A DNA stretch of 64,000 nt from Levilactobacillus angrenensis (GCF_003946085.1 NZ_RHOB01000003.1:1-64000), one strand, 5' to 3'; shown: positions 16,974 to 25,877, counted from the stretch's first letter. Numbers and translations are program-made. Notes: generated from the sequence alone by a model not told the origin.

Positions 16974-16983
16974 GCACATTATC

Positions 16984-17148
16984 GACAGCTGTGTCGGTAG
17001 TGTTGGCTGAGGTTTTTTCTCAGGCTGGAGGTGTTCCCCCGAGCAGGCGGAATCTCTGGCTGACGCAGGCCCCTGGTTTCCCTAATTTCAATGGACAGAA
17101 TGCTGTTGTTTCGGGAATTACCGCGTCAATGTTACTTTCAATTTTTAG
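16984..17148 (+). repeat. Interspersed repeat, copy G (3' part only)
   Basis: It matches the last 165 bases of the family: CAGCTGTGTCGG, GTGTTGGCTGAGGTTTT, GGAGGTGTTCC, GCAGGCGGAATC, GGCTGACGCAGGC and the terminal TTTCAATTTTTAG. A deletion of the central part joins TTTTCTCAG directly to GCTGGAGG. Confidence 0.85.
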
Positions 17149-17175
17149 TCGCTCAAAACAAAATGACTAACCCCC

Positions 17176-17205
17176 GGATGCTTGTCAATCACAAGCATCC
17201 TTTTT
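17176..17205 (+). terminator. Rho-independent terminator
   Basis: GGATGCTTGT (17176-17185) pairs perfectly with ACAAGCATCC (17191-17200), 5-base loop, then five T. It may end the transcript of the GNAT gene after reading through the repeat fragment. Confidence 0.88.
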
Positions 17206-17247
17206 CGTCTAGCTAACTGTTTGCTTACCTAACTAAATTCACGCCAA

Positions 17248-17272
17248 GAAAAAAAGCCGTCTCATAGACGAC
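17248..17272 (-). terminator. Terminator of the APC permease gene
   Basis: On the minus strand GTCGTC/GACGGC with a 5-base loop is followed by seven T (17255-17249). Confidence 0.75.
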
Positions 17273-17289
17273 CTTGGCGAACGCCGGAC

Positions 17290-18879
17290 CTAGTCCTCGC
17301 TCACCCGTTCATTTAATTCTTCTGCGATCCCAAAGGACTCACTGTAATAAGCATCGCGCACGCCCAGGTAGTAGCAGGCCAGACTGCCGACCGCAACGAA
17401 CACGAAGTCCAGCGGATATGGTAGCCAGCCCGTACCACCGAATTCGTGGCTACCGGCCAAGGACATGACCGTTAGCCAAACCATTTCGACCAGCAACCAA
17501 CGACTCCCCTTCAGACTGGCGCGCAAAGCTTGCCATCCCGCGGGCCGACGCACTTCGTAGTACACGTAAAAGACCAGTCCTAAGGCAATCACACCGAAGA
17601 CTTCAATCGTCGTCGGCCACTTGGCCCAGTAGATAGCGAGACTCGCCAAGACATAGGCCAGTGGCGCCCAACCACGCAAGCCGTGCAGGCGAAACGGCCG
17701 GACGAACTGCGGCGCTTGCCGCCGAAGAGCCGTAACTGTCACCGGTCCGGTCAGATACGCAATCAGCGTTGACGTGGAAATCACGTTAGACAACGCGCTC
17801 CAATTCCGGAAACCCGCTACCAGGACGACCCCCAAGATCATGTTGACGATCATGGCTCGCCGTGGCGTTTGGTACTTCCGGTTAACTTCACCTAGCCGCG
17901 TTGGCATGTGTTTGGTCCCCGTCATGGCGGCTAAGGCCCGACTGGTGGTGGCAACGAAGGAGACCCCGGTCCCAAATGGGGACACGAAGGCATCCAAGTA
18001 CAGCAACGTTGACAGCCAGCCTAAATTCAAGAGGATGGCCAGGTCCGCAAATGGCGACTGGAAGTTGATGCCTTGCCAGCCCTGTAGCAATTTGCCCTGC
18101 GGAACGGCCCCAATGAAGGCCACCTGCAGCAACGTGTAGATGACCGTACTAATCCCAAAGGCAATCACGATGCCCCAGAGAATGTTACGCTCGGGGTGGT
18201 CGATCTCGTTACCCATGTTGATGGTTGTCTGAAAAGCGTTGTAAGAAAAGATAATCCCAGCCGCCGTAGTGGCAGAGAAAATCGAGGCGGTCCCACCTGG
18301 CATGAAACCAGCGGCCTGACTGAAGTTGTGCACGTCAAAGCCGGTCCAGATCAAGACGATGATTGTCAGCGTGGGAATCAAGAGCTTAAAGACCGAAATA
18401 AAACTGGTAAAGCGTGTCAGTAATTTTACCGACCAAAAATTAAGCAGTGTGAAGGCCAGGATAAACAGGAACACCACGACCAAACCTTCATTGGTAATGT
18501 TGCCCTGACGAATAAAACCACGCGTCCAGTTTGCCCAGGCCCAAGGCCACGACGCCATGTACTGCACGGCGGCAACGGCCTCAATCGGGATAATCGTGAG
18601 CAACGACAGCCAGTTGGCCCACCCGGCCACGAACCCTAGTAATGGTCCGTGGGAGAAGGCCGCATACTGACTCATCCCGCCACTCGTGGGAAACATCGTC
18701 CCCAATTCAATGTAATTCAAAGCAATCAGGCCAATGACAACGGCCCCTAAAATCCATGATAAAACTGCGGCTGGGCCAGCGATTTGGGCAGCCATTCCGG
18801 CCCCAAACAACCATCCCGAGCCAATGATGGCACTCAGCGTTAGCATGACTAGAGAGAATAAACTCATCTTGCGCTTCAA
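17290..18879 (-). CDS. APC-superfamily amino acid permease
   Basis: A 529-residue protein with about 12-14 hydrophobic segments. The APC opening LTLSAIIGSGWLFGAG and the conserved FSYNAFQTTINMGNEIDHPERN in segment 6 mark an amino acid or amine permease; the substrate cannot be read from the sequence. A TTG start at 18879 is chosen: GAGG lies eight bases upstream and the protein then begins MKRKMSLFSLVML, as expected for this family; a far upstream codon (18993) would add 38 polar residues without a ribosome site. A sigma-A promoter at 19024-19051 leaves a leader of about 140 bases. Confidence 0.85.
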   Translation of the reverse strand: MKRKMSLFSLVMLTLSAIIGSGWLFGAGMAAQIAGPAAVLSWILGAVVIGLIALNYIELGTMFPTSGGMSQYAAFSHGPLLGFVAGWANWLSLLTIIPIEAVAAVQYMASWPWAWANWTRGFIRQGNITNEGLVVVFLFILAFTLLNFWSVKLLTRFTSFISVFKLLIPTLTIIVLIWTGFDVHNFSQAAGFMPGGTASIFSATTAAGIIFSYNAFQTTINMGNEIDHPERNILWGIVIAFGISTVIYTLLQVAFIGAVPQGKLLQGWQGINFQSPFADLAILLNLGWLSTLLYLDAFVSPFGTGVSFVATTSRALAAMTGTKHMPTRLGEVNRKYQTPRRAMIVNMILGVVLVAGFRNWSALSNVISTSTLIAYLTGPVTVTALRRQAPQFVRPFRLHGLRGWAPLAYVLASLAIYWAKWPTTIEVFGVIALGLVFYVYYEVRRPAGWQALRASLKGSRWLLVEMVWLTVMSLAGSHEFGGTGWLPYPLDFVFVAVGSLACYYLGVRDAYYSESFGIAEELNERVSED

Positions 18880-19023
18880 GCCAAATTCCTCACTTTCAAA
18901 AAATAATCCGCCAAATGAGACCGGGTCTCGAGGCCCCCGGTTGTCGGTGTTTCCGAATAACAGCGCTGTGGCAATGGCCAGCAACGCACACACAGTGGTT
19001 CACCCATTTGACGTGTTCGATAC

Positions 19024-19051
19024 ATTGTACACTTGCTATCTGGCAATGCAA
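19024..19051 (-). promoter_or_regulatory. Promoter of the APC permease gene
   Basis: On the minus strand TTGCAT (19051-19046) and TACAAT (19029-19024) are separated by 16 bases. Confidence 0.6.
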
Positions 19052-19073
19052 TAAGAAAGTGGGAATAATCTGC

Positions 19074-19781
19074 TTAGAAGAATTGGCCGACGTAGTAGTG
19101 AATAAACATGGTAATAATGCCGACAATCAGGTTGCGGACAATGGCCGTCTTGACCAGACCGTGGCCTAATTTAGCACTCAAAAACCCAGTCAATGTGACC
19201 GACAGCAGGACCGCCACGATGGTTGCGGGCCACTGCGTTGCGGCTGGAAATAGGGTCATGGCAGCCAGTGGGAAGATGCCCCCTAGCGATGCCGCAAACA
19301 AAGATGAAAACGCCGCGTCCCAGGGGTTCATGTAGTGGCCGAGTTGGATATCGTCCTTCACATTGACCACTGTACCCAAGGCGTCCTTGGCCATTAAATC
19401 CTTGGCGATGGCTAGTGACGTCGCTGCGGTCACTCCACGATCCTCATAGAACCGTTGGACAGCCGCTTGCTGGTCGGCATAATTGCTCTTCAATAATTTG
19501 GCTTCCTTAGCCACCGCGGCTTTTTCCGTATCCTTTTGCGTGCTGACGGAGGCGTATTCCCCCGAAGCCATGGAAAAGGCACAAGCCAACAGGTCGGACA
19601 AGCCGGCGATGAAGATCGTAAACTGATTGGTCGTCGCCGCCGCGACACTGAAGAGGACCCCGACGACGGTCAGAATCCCGTCATTGGAACCGAGGACCCC
19701 GGCTCGCAGCGTATTGAGCTTCTCATCCATCGTTTGGTGTTGCTTAACTTTTTTCGTACGTAATTCTTGATTTGCTACCAT
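19074..19781 (-). CDS. VIT1/CCC1-family metal transporter (second of a pair)
   Basis: A 235-residue membrane protein of the vacuolar iron transporter family, which moves Fe2+ or Mn2+ out of the cytosol in bacteria. Seen: the N-terminal TLRAGVLGSNDGILTVVGV segment, ACAFSMASGEYASVSTQKD (family signature with metal-binding Glu/Met), a cytoplasmic helical metal-binding domain, and three C-terminal membrane helices. GGGGAGGG precedes the ATG. It follows its paralogue by 14 bases, so both form an operon. Confidence 0.88.
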   Translation of the reverse strand: MVANQELRTKKVKQHQTMDEKLNTLRAGVLGSNDGILTVVGVLFSVAAATTNQFTIFIAGLSDLLACAFSMASGEYASVSTQKDTEKAAVAKEAKLLKSNYADQQAAVQRFYEDRGVTAATSLAIAKDLMAKDALGTVVNVKDDIQLGHYMNPWDAAFSSLFAASLGGIFPLAAMTLFPAATQWPATIVAVLLSVTLTGFLSAKLGHGLVKTAIVRNLIVGIITMFIHYYVGQFF

Positions 19782-19795
19782 TTATAAGCCCTCCC

Positions 19796-20482
19796 CTAGG
19801 CAAATAGTCGACCGATGCCGTAAGTGACCAGCATGGTTAAAATTCCTGCAATCACGTTGCGCGCCGTTCCGTTGCGCCGGTTAGCGTTACCTAAAATCGC
19901 CGCCACGTAACCGGTGATCGACAAGGCGATCACCACGGCCAAGAACGTGCCAAGAATGCGCCAGCTCTTCGGTAAGAGACTGATGGAGACCAGCGGCAAG
20001 ATGGACCCGGTCGGAAATGAAATCATCGACGCAATCGCCGCAGAAAACGGATTGGTATACTCCCCCACGTTGAAGCCGAAGCGCTCGCGCACCGTGGTCT
20101 TCAACGGATCTTTGGTCATCATTTCGTGCGTCGCTTGCTCAGCCAGTTCCGGCTTAATACCACTAGCCAAGTATTTGTCGCGGACAAAGCCATATTCCGT
20201 TTCATAGTCGCTGTCCAGTGCATTGGTCTGTGTCTGAATTGCCTTACGTTGCGCATCCTTTTGCGTATTGACCGACACGTATTCCCCCATGGCCATCGAC
20301 ACCGTTCCGGCAATCATCCCGGCAATCCCAGAAATAAAAATGGCATAGCTACTCGTCGCCGCACCAGCAACCCCAATAACAATCCCGGCTACTGATAAAA
20401 TCCCATCGTTGGCCCCCATCACACTGGCCCGCAACACATTGATACGTTGGGCCAAGGTGGCTGGCTTCTTCGTTCTCTCCAT
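19796..20482 (-). CDS. VIT1/CCC1-family metal transporter (first of a pair)
   Basis: A 228-residue paralogue of the next gene, sharing VLRASVMGANDGILSVAGIV, GTVSMAMGEYVSVNTQKDAQ and a C-terminal helix pair. The two tandem copies probably arose by duplication and could form hetero-oligomers or differ in metal preference. GGGGGCGG precedes the ATG. A PerR/Fur-like box at 20575-20589 lies about 95 bases upstream, and a Fur-family regulator is encoded divergently at 20891; metal- or peroxide-responsive control is a reasonable inference. Confidence 0.88.
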   Translation of the reverse strand: MERTKKPATLAQRINVLRASVMGANDGILSVAGIVIGVAGAATSSYAIFISGIAGMIAGTVSMAMGEYVSVNTQKDAQRKAIQTQTNALDSDYETEYGFVRDKYLASGIKPELAEQATHEMMTKDPLKTTVRERFGFNVGEYTNPFSAAIASMISFPTGSILPLVSISLLPKSWRILGTFLAVVIALSITGYVAAILGNANRRNGTARNVIAGILTMLVTYGIGRLFA

Positions 20483-20574
20483 ACTATCCGCCCCCAGATA
20501 AGTTTTATGACATCCTGTTTTATTCTAACACTGTTCGAAATAAAAGTTTGGGTTAACTAATAATTCTAGCTACT

Positions 20575-20589
20575 TTAGAATCATTATTA
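20575..20589. promoter_or_regulatory. PerR/Fur-like operator between the VIT operon and the Fur-family gene
   Basis: TTAGAATCATTATTA matches the PerR box TTATAATNATTATAA at 12 of 14 fixed positions. It also forms an inverted repeat with ATTCTA eight bases upstream. The site lies in the 408-bp divergent intergenic region and could control either side. A half-site resembling TTAGAAT is seen again near 20668-20675. Confidence 0.5.
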
Positions 20590-20751
20590 TCTGTCACTAG
20601 ACCCATTGTAATCATCCACCCGTGAAATGTAAACTCTAAATCCCCATATTTTTAAATTAATTGCGATTCATTCTAAATAAGTCGTTTTACTGGAAGTCTC
20701 GGCTGGATGTGGTTTAATAGAGTCAGACTAGAGTGATTCTCAAAAAGCGCT

Positions 20752-20779
20752 TTGCGTTTGCGTTCGAGATGGTTATAAT
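20752..20779 (+). promoter_or_regulatory. Promoter of the Fur-family regulator gene
   Basis: TTGCGT (20752-20757) and TATAAT (20774-20779) with a 16-base spacer; start about 20786, giving a leader of about 105 bases. Confidence 0.65.
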
Positions 20780-20890
20780 AGTCAAGTTGCCTTTTTCTAG
20801 TGGTAACGCCCGTAGCTGAGGGGTCACCCCCAGTTGTGAACCATTCAATCTTACTGACAATAACACTTTCGACCCAAGGAGGGATTAATC

Positions 20891-21388
20891 TTGGCTGGTC
20901 AGCAGCAGCTTCTTACTCACGCTTTACAAACCTTAAAGGACCACCACGTTCGGGTAACACCCCAGCGGCAGACCATTCTGACCTACCTGGTGACGCACCA
21001 CAACCACCCGTCCGTGGATACGATTTTCAACGCTCTAGCCGTTGAGGCGCCCAATCTGAGCATGGCCACGGTCTACAACACCTTGAACCTGTTCGTCGAC
21101 CTGGGCATCGTGATTGAACTTCCCAACGACAACGGCGGAATTCGCTACGACTTTTACGGTCGGCCCCATTACCACGTTATCTGTGAAAACTGTGGAAAAA
21201 TCACGGACGTCTTCACGCCCGAATTTTCTAAGATTGAAAACGAACTGAATCAACAGGCCAGCGCACAAACTGGCTACCTGGTAACCAGTAATCACGTTGA
21301 AGTCTACGGCCTGTGTCCGGAGTGCCAGCAAAAGCTGCACATTGACCCGGACCGCCAAAAATGGGCTCAGGAGGCCAACCACCTTTAA
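20891..21388 (+). CDS. Fur-family regulator (PerR/Fur type)
   Basis: A 165-residue metalloregulator: winged-helix DNA-binding domain (VRVTPQRQTILTYL, PNLSMATVYNTLNLF) followed by a dimerisation domain with the HYHVICENCGKI metal-binding segment and two CxxC motifs (CENC, CPEC) for structural zinc. In the PerR group an N-terminal His and Asp sense peroxide through Fe; Fur, PerR and Zur cannot be separated with certainty here. Translation starts at TTG 20891, eight bases after AAGGAGGG. It is divergent from the VIT transporter operon. Confidence 0.88.
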   Translation: MAGQQQLLTHALQTLKDHHVRVTPQRQTILTYLVTHHNHPSVDTIFNALAVEAPNLSMATVYNTLNLFVDLGIVIELPNDNGGIRYDFYGRPHYHVICENCGKITDVFTPEFSKIENELNQQASAQTGYLVTSNHVEVYGLCPECQQKLHIDPDRQKWAQEANHL

Positions 21389-21791
21389 GTCCGTCTGCCA
21401 ATCAAATAAGCAAGCAACTAGGTGGCCAGGGCACTTGTCTTGACCCCTTTTTTCGTGCGGTAGCCACCGGAGAAATTTTACTGAACCGTTACCAAACCAG
21501 TACCCGGTTCCTTTCACAAGTATTTTCATGAAAGAGCCGCTCAGCCCCGCCATGACAATGTTACAGCCACATTACAGGTGTCGTTAAGTTTTAATCTATT
21601 TGAAAACACCCCGAACAAAGGCCGCGGCTATCGTTATTACCATCGTAATATTGGCCTTAAAGCCTAGTGTGGCGCTTGTCGTAGCCGCTGATAATGTATA
21701 TAGTTGATATCGGATATTAATCGAAGACGACTGAGCAACCGGTTTTCCGGTTGTCGTAAAAATGACTAGAAAGATATGAGGGATGATCAGG
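21389..21791. other. Intergenic region upstream of the amidase gene
   Basis: No gene is seen in these 400 bases. The notable feature is a perfect hairpin CAACCGG-TTTT-CCGGTTG at 21736-21753 in the probable leader of the amidase gene, about 40 bases before its start. It lacks a following T-tract. Confidence 0.5.
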
Positions 21792-22880
21792 GTGAAAATG
21801 CACAAATTAGTTTTAACTGCACTGGCCACGTTAGGTACTGCTGGAATCTTAGGTTTATCAATGACGACGGCTTCTGCTGCTACTTCTAAGGTCAATAGCT
21901 ATATTGATAGCCAAAACATCAAGCCAGCCAAGGTGACCAAGTCAATCTGGAGTGGCTTTCCTAAGAACAAATACCGTCATGGTAAGGCCAAGCCAGAAGG
22001 TGTCGTCGTTCACGAAACGGCTAACCCTTCTTCCACGATTTACAACGAAATTGCCTACATGAAGCGTAACTACAACAATGCTTTCGTACACAGTTTCGTT
22101 GATGGCTCACGGATCATTAACATTGCCAACACCGACTACCTGGCTTGGGGGGTCGGCTTCCCGGGGAACGCGCGCTTCGTTCAATTTGAACAAGTCGAAG
22201 TTCACAGTAAGTCTGCCTTTGCCCACGAAATTGCCAACGCTTCTTGGTACACCGCTTACCTGCTGAAGGAATACAACCTGAAGCCTAACGATGCGGCTTA
22301 CGATGGCAAGGGGACGGTTTGGTCTCACGGTTCCGTCGCTAAACACCTGGGTGGCTCCACGCATACCGATCCGGTCGGCTACTACGCCAGTGCCGGTAGC
22401 AAGTACTTCGGCCAAAAGTACACGATGTCCATGTTCTACAAGATGGTCAAGAAGTACTACAACGCGATGACCGTCAAGCACACTAAGTTGGTTTCAGCCA
22501 AGTACACTTCCGTAAACAAGCAAGCAACGTTGAGCAAGAAGTACAAGAAGTACTACCTGTACAACCACTTGAAGGGTGCCAACAAGAACGCCAAGCGCCA
22601 AAGTTGGTCTAAGATTTCCCCTAAGGTTGGGAAAACGTACGACATCGACATGGTCGGTAAGAAGAGCACGGGCCAAACATGGTACCGCATCAAGCCTTCT
22701 AAGAACACCACCAGCAAGACGCGTTACTGGGTCTACTCCAAGAACCTGTCTGGTGTAAAGAACGTGCCAACCACGACTAACGAAAGTTCCAGTTCCGCTA
22801 GCTCAAGCAGTGTCGCTACCGCAGCGGCCTCCAGTGCCAGTGGCAGCACCACTGAAACTAGCAGTGCTAGCAGCAACTAA
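21792..22880 (+). CDS. Secreted N-acetylmuramoyl-L-alanine amidase with SH3-like and Ser-rich domains
   Basis: A 362-residue autolysin-like enzyme that cleaves the amide bond between muramic acid and the peptide stem. Order: signal peptide (cleaved after TASAA, about residue 30), Amidase_2 domain with GVVVHETANPSS (zinc His) and GSTHTDPVGYY, then a region with GW/SH3_8-like repeats (YNHLKGANKNAKRQSWSKI), and a C-terminal tail of about 45 residues that is almost only S, A and T. The ORF is open from ATG 21783; GTG 21792 is preferred since GAGGG sits nine bases before it, with ATG 21798 as an alternative. A strong terminator follows. Confidence 0.85.
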   Translation: MKMHKLVLTALATLGTAGILGLSMTTASAATSKVNSYIDSQNIKPAKVTKSIWSGFPKNKYRHGKAKPEGVVVHETANPSSTIYNEIAYMKRNYNNAFVHSFVDGSRIINIANTDYLAWGVGFPGNARFVQFEQVEVHSKSAFAHEIANASWYTAYLLKEYNLKPNDAAYDGKGTVWSHGSVAKHLGGSTHTDPVGYYASAGSKYFGQKYTMSMFYKMVKKYYNAMTVKHTKLVSAKYTSVNKQATLSKKYKKYYLYNHLKGANKNAKRQSWSKISPKVGKTYDIDMVGKKSTGQTWYRIKPSKNTTSKTRYWVYSKNLSGVKNVPTTTNESSSSASSSSVATAAASSASGSTTETSSASSN

Positions 22881-22895
22881 TTCAATGATTAAGTA

Positions 22896-22935
22896 AAACG
22901 ACCGTCCCGGTTTCGCTGGGATGGTCGTTTTTTTT
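22896..22935 (+). terminator. Terminator of the amidase gene
   Basis: ACGACCGTCCC pairs with GGGATGGTCGT (one wobble) and is followed by eight T. Confidence 0.9.
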
Positions 22936-22938
22936 GCT

Positions 22939-23400
22939 GTACACGGTTGAAAGATGAAAATCAGCTAGAAACATTGCCACCGCGCGACTCATGGCGTAAA
23001 GATTAGTCGTTTACAGCTTCGTAGTGTGTACTGGCCGCCTACCGTCCGCCAACTATGGGTTGGAACGCGGTGGGCGGACTCCCGGCTACAAAAGTGCGTA
23101 CCAGTAACAAGCGGCTTAGCCCCAAGTAGCGACTGTTTTGGCAACTAGTCTTTGACTAACACAGTATTGCTGACGATTGTCACTCTTTGCCGGAGGCAGC
23201 CAGGGTGAAGCCAGCTGTGGCGACGGTGTTGGCTGAGGTTTTGTCTCAGCCTACAGCGTGAGACGACTTGAGAGACTGGTGACTTTTGCCAGTCTTTCAA
23301 GCGAACCGGAAGACCGCTTCTCAGGCTGGCGGTGTTCCCCAGAGCAGGCGGAATCCTGGCTGCCGCAGGCCCTGCCCCATAGTTGACGAACGACAAGCGG
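22939..23400 (+). repeat. Interspersed repeat, copy B (internal deletion, 3' end lost)
   Basis: Starts near the family terminus (GGTTGAAAGATGAAAATCAG) and runs to GGCTGCCGCAGGCCCTG. The segment between the two GGCGGAC sequences is absent: GGGCGGAC at about 23070 is joined straight to TCCCGGCTAC, as expected for recombination between short direct repeats. The right terminus is replaced by unrelated sequence ahead of the yibE/F genes. Confidence 0.85.
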
Positions 23401-23410
23401 ACAAGCACTG

Positions 23411-24196
23411 CTATTTGTCAGCCGAAGACTGTTTAGCCGTGCGCTTGCGTTGGCCGGCGACGGCACGCGTCATGACCCAGGTCGTGATGGGCACGGTCAG
23501 AATCACGCTGACCATGGCGAAGAGAATCATGAGGATTTCTGATACAAATATTTTGTCATTTAAGATTTCACCCACTGAGTAATGGACCCCAGTGAACCAG
23601 ATGAACAGCGCGAGAAAGCCGCCAAAGAAACCGAAGAACAAGGTATTGAAGGTCGTCCCGATAATTTGTTTCCCCACGGCGATGCCATCCCCCAGCAAGC
23701 TCTTTAAAGTGACCTGAGGGTGTTGCTCAAGGATTTCACTCAGTCCCGCAGCAATTGCCATGGCTGCCTCGGCAATCGCCCCTAGCGTGCTTAAAATGGC
23801 CGTAGCGGTAGTCACCTGGACGAAGTTGACCCCGACCAGCACCGACAAGCCTTCCAAGTCCTCGCTGTCTTCCGGACCGAAGCCTTGGACCAGCGCCCAG
23901 TGCTCGACCGGCACGATCAGGAGAACCAAGACCACCAACACCACTGCGGAGGCAATGAAGGCCACCGTACTGGAGAGGTCATCGCCACTGCTCATGAAGA
24001 TGGTCAACGCCAGGACTAACAGTCCCACGACCAGCGTCACAATCAGCGGGGGAAATTGAAAAGCCACCAAAACGATGGCTAAGAATAGCAGGCCGAAGTT
24101 CAGGAGCAAGGCCAGAAACGACTGCGCGCCGGCCTTGCCACCCACCAGAATCATCAAGACTAATAAGACCAGTCCCAACACATTAATCGTACTCAT
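23411..24196 (-). CDS. YibE/F-family membrane protein (second of a pair)
   Basis: A 261-residue polytopic membrane protein (about seven hydrophobic helices) of the YibE/F family, frequent in lactic acid bacteria as a two-gene unit. Family features include the acidic loop GPEDSEDLEGLSVLVGVNFVQV and the conserved LGAIAEAAMAIAAGL segment. Its ATG overlaps the previous gene's stop by four bases. The biochemical role of the family is not established; transport has been guessed. Confidence 0.82.
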   Translation of the reverse strand: MSTINVLGLVLLVLMILVGGKAGAQSFLALLLNFGLLFLAIVLVAFQFPPLIVTLVVGLLVLALTIFMSSGDDLSSTVAFIASAVVLVVLVLLIVPVEHWALVQGFGPEDSEDLEGLSVLVGVNFVQVTTATAILSTLGAIAEAAMAIAAGLSEILEQHPQVTLKSLLGDGIAVGKQIIGTTFNTLFFGFFGGFLALFIWFTGVHYSVGEILNDKIFVSEILMILFAMVSVILTVPITTWVMTRAVAGQRKRTAKQSSADK

Positions 24197-25308
24197 GCGC
24201 GCACCTTCTTTTCCATAAACCGACTCGCCAAGAAACTAGCGAGCGGCACCGCTAGCACGATGCCAATCCCACTGATCAAGCTTTGGACGACCCCCATCGA
24301 CATGTTCATCGAGAAGGTGTAGCCCCAACTGTTACCATTCTTCAGGTACAGCATGGCCATCGGAAAGGTGTCGGCGACGAAGATGAAGAACAGCACGTTG
24401 ATCAGCGGCCCCATGATGGTGCTACCAATCTGGCGGCCGGACTTGAACACCTGCATCGCGGAGAGTTCCGGTCGCTCCCGTTTTAGCGCGAAGAGTGAGG
24501 AAATGATATCGGTCGACTCGTCCATGACGGCCCCCAGTGACCCCAGTAAGGTCTCGGCTAAGAAAAGCGGCCGGGGCAATTGGGTGACGTACTGCATGGA
24601 TTCGTAGAACATCCCCTTTTCATGGGTGAAATGAAAGACGATGAGCGCCACTAAAATGGCAATAGTCGTGCCCCCTAGCGTCGTCGCCAAGGTAATCAGC
24701 ATTTGCCGATTGGCGCCCAGCACCAGCCACAGCGTTAGCGCCGCAAAGACCACGGCCAGGCTACCAAAAATCCAGAGAACCTGGGCGCCTTGCGTTGAGC
24801 CATTTAGCAAAATCGCCAGCAAAAAGAGCACACCGTTGGCCGCCACGCTCAGAAAGGCCATGAAGCCGCTGAACTGCATGATCAGTAGTAAGAGCCCCAC
24901 GACCAGCCAAATCATGAAAATCAGTGGCGTATCGCGCTTTAGGTCCTTGGCCGTCGCGGTCAGGTGATTGCCTTGATGATTGTGGACCACCACGAAGAGT
25001 TGGCTGCCCACTCGGTAGCGCTGATCCATGGCGCCCGAGCGTGAGTAAGTATTGGTCACAGTCAGGGATTGCCCCCGATACTGCCCGTTTAAAATCTTGC
25101 CGTGCAGCGTCTGTTTGGTCTGGGTATCTGCATTGTGGAAATCATCCGTTTCCTTACTGCTGGGCCCGGTGGTGACTTGGGTCACGTGCATGATGGGGTC
25201 GCGATACAGCGCCGCGTCATGCTGCGTCCCGAAGACCAGCAGGCCCCCAATCAGTAGCGTTACTAACCAGGCCAGCGCCCGTCCCCGGTTTGTCTTTAAA
25301 AATTGCAT
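24193..25308 (-). CDS. YibE/F-family membrane protein (first of a pair)
   Basis: A 371-residue protein: one N-terminal membrane segment, an extracytoplasmic domain of about 110 residues with an OB-like pattern (GQSLTVTNTYSRSGAMDQRYRVGSQLFVVV would be its core, residues about 75-105), then seven or eight membrane helices with LGSLGAVMDESTDIISSL, matching the family's conserved acidic loop. The ATG at 25308 is preceded by GAAAGGGACGGGG. Function unknown; it forms an operon with the following paralogous gene. Confidence 0.82.
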   Translation of the reverse strand: MQFLKTNRGRALAWLVTLLIGGLLVFGTQHDAALYRDPIMHVTQVTTGPSSKETDDFHNADTQTKQTLHGKILNGQYRGQSLTVTNTYSRSGAMDQRYRVGSQLFVVVHNHQGNHLTATAKDLKRDTPLIFMIWLVVGLLLLIMQFSGFMAFLSVAANGVLFLLAILLNGSTQGAQVLWIFGSLAVVFAALTLWLVLGANRQMLITLATTLGGTTIAILVALIVFHFTHEKGMFYESMQYVTQLPRPLFLAETLLGSLGAVMDESTDIISSLFALKRERPELSAMQVFKSGRQIGSTIMGPLINVLFFIFVADTFPMAMLYLKNGNSWGYTFSMNMSMGVVQSLISGIGIVLAVPLASFLASRFMEKKVRA

Positions 25309-25465
25309 GTCCCCGTCCCTTTCTTCTAAATTTACGACAACGAATTCAATATACCACTTTCTGACAGGTTGATTTCCCCTTGCTCAAAATTTTAACAAAA
25401 TCACATGAACCCGCGGGCTGTCAACCCTTCTACCCCTAAAAAATTGCTAAAGTCCCGTGAAAGCC

Positions 25466-25494
25466 TTGCATTTTGGGTTAAAAACCAGTACACT
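25466..25494 (+). promoter_or_regulatory. Promoter of the 38-residue protein gene
   Basis: TTGCAT (25466-25471) and TACACT (25489-25494), spacer exactly 17 bases; about 40 bases before the start codon. Confidence 0.65.
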
Positions 25495-25534
25495 TACAGT
25501 CGATTGTTATTTTAATTAAGCGAGGGTTTTTACA

Positions 25535-25651
25535 ATGAGAAAAGCACATCCAAATGGCGTACAAGGCCGCCGGAAGGTTAACCGTAAAAAGGACCGGAAG
25601 CGCCGCGACGAAATTTCAGACTTACAACGTTGGTTAAAGAACAAGAAGTAA
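25535..25651 (+). CDS. Very basic small protein, 38 residues
   Basis: ATG 25535 has GAGGG nine bases upstream, a good promoter (25466-25494) and its own terminator (25670-25704), so it is a complete small transcription unit. The product contains 16 Lys/Arg in 38 residues, begins MRKAHPNGVQGRRKVNRKK and ends DLQRWLKNKK; the C-terminal half could form an amphipathic helix. The composition suggests RNA or ribosome binding, but no family was recognised. It is too short for usual gene-calling cut-offs. Confidence 0.75.
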   Translation: MRKAHPNGVQGRRKVNRKKDRKRRDEISDLQRWLKNKK

Positions 25652-25669
25652 GCTGAACGCCAATACCAT

Positions 25670-25704
25670 AAAACGCACTGACATTTGTCGGTGCGTTTTA
25701 TTTT
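25670..25704 (+). terminator. Terminator of the small basic protein gene
   Basis: AAAACGCAC (25670-25678) pairs with GTGCGTTTT (25691-25699), followed by ATTTT. Confidence 0.85.
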
Positions 25705-25723
25705 GCCCTCAATTCAGTGTACC

Positions 25724-25755
25724 AAAAAGGGACTGCGACGTGGTGCCACAGTCCC
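25724..25755 (-). terminator. Terminator of the universal stress protein gene
   Basis: On the minus strand GGGACTG (25755-25749) pairs with CAGTCCC (25735-25729), followed by five T. A second, T-less hairpin CTGAGTAGC/GCTACTCAG lies at 25805-25829 between it and the gene. Confidence 0.75.
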
Positions 25756-25877
25756 GGATAATAGCTATTTAATTAAGATACCCTGGTTAACTACCGGCGG
25801 GTCGCTGAGTAGCACAATTGGCTACTCAGGCACCCCTACGACACCAGTGACTCGGGCGTTAAGGCGCTGACCTATTC

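Noticed and set aside
21736-21753. CAACCGG-TTTT-CCGGTTG hairpin as a terminator or riboswitch
   Set aside because: No T-tract follows and no known aptamer pattern surrounds it; kept only as an intergenic hairpin.
23145-23408. Minus-strand ORF of 87 codons inside repeat copy B, with a similar one in copy C (34446-34721)
   Set aside because: The two are similar because the underlying repeat DNA is similar. In copy F the frame is broken by a one-base insertion and there is no ribosome site in any copy, so it is not treated as a protein gene.
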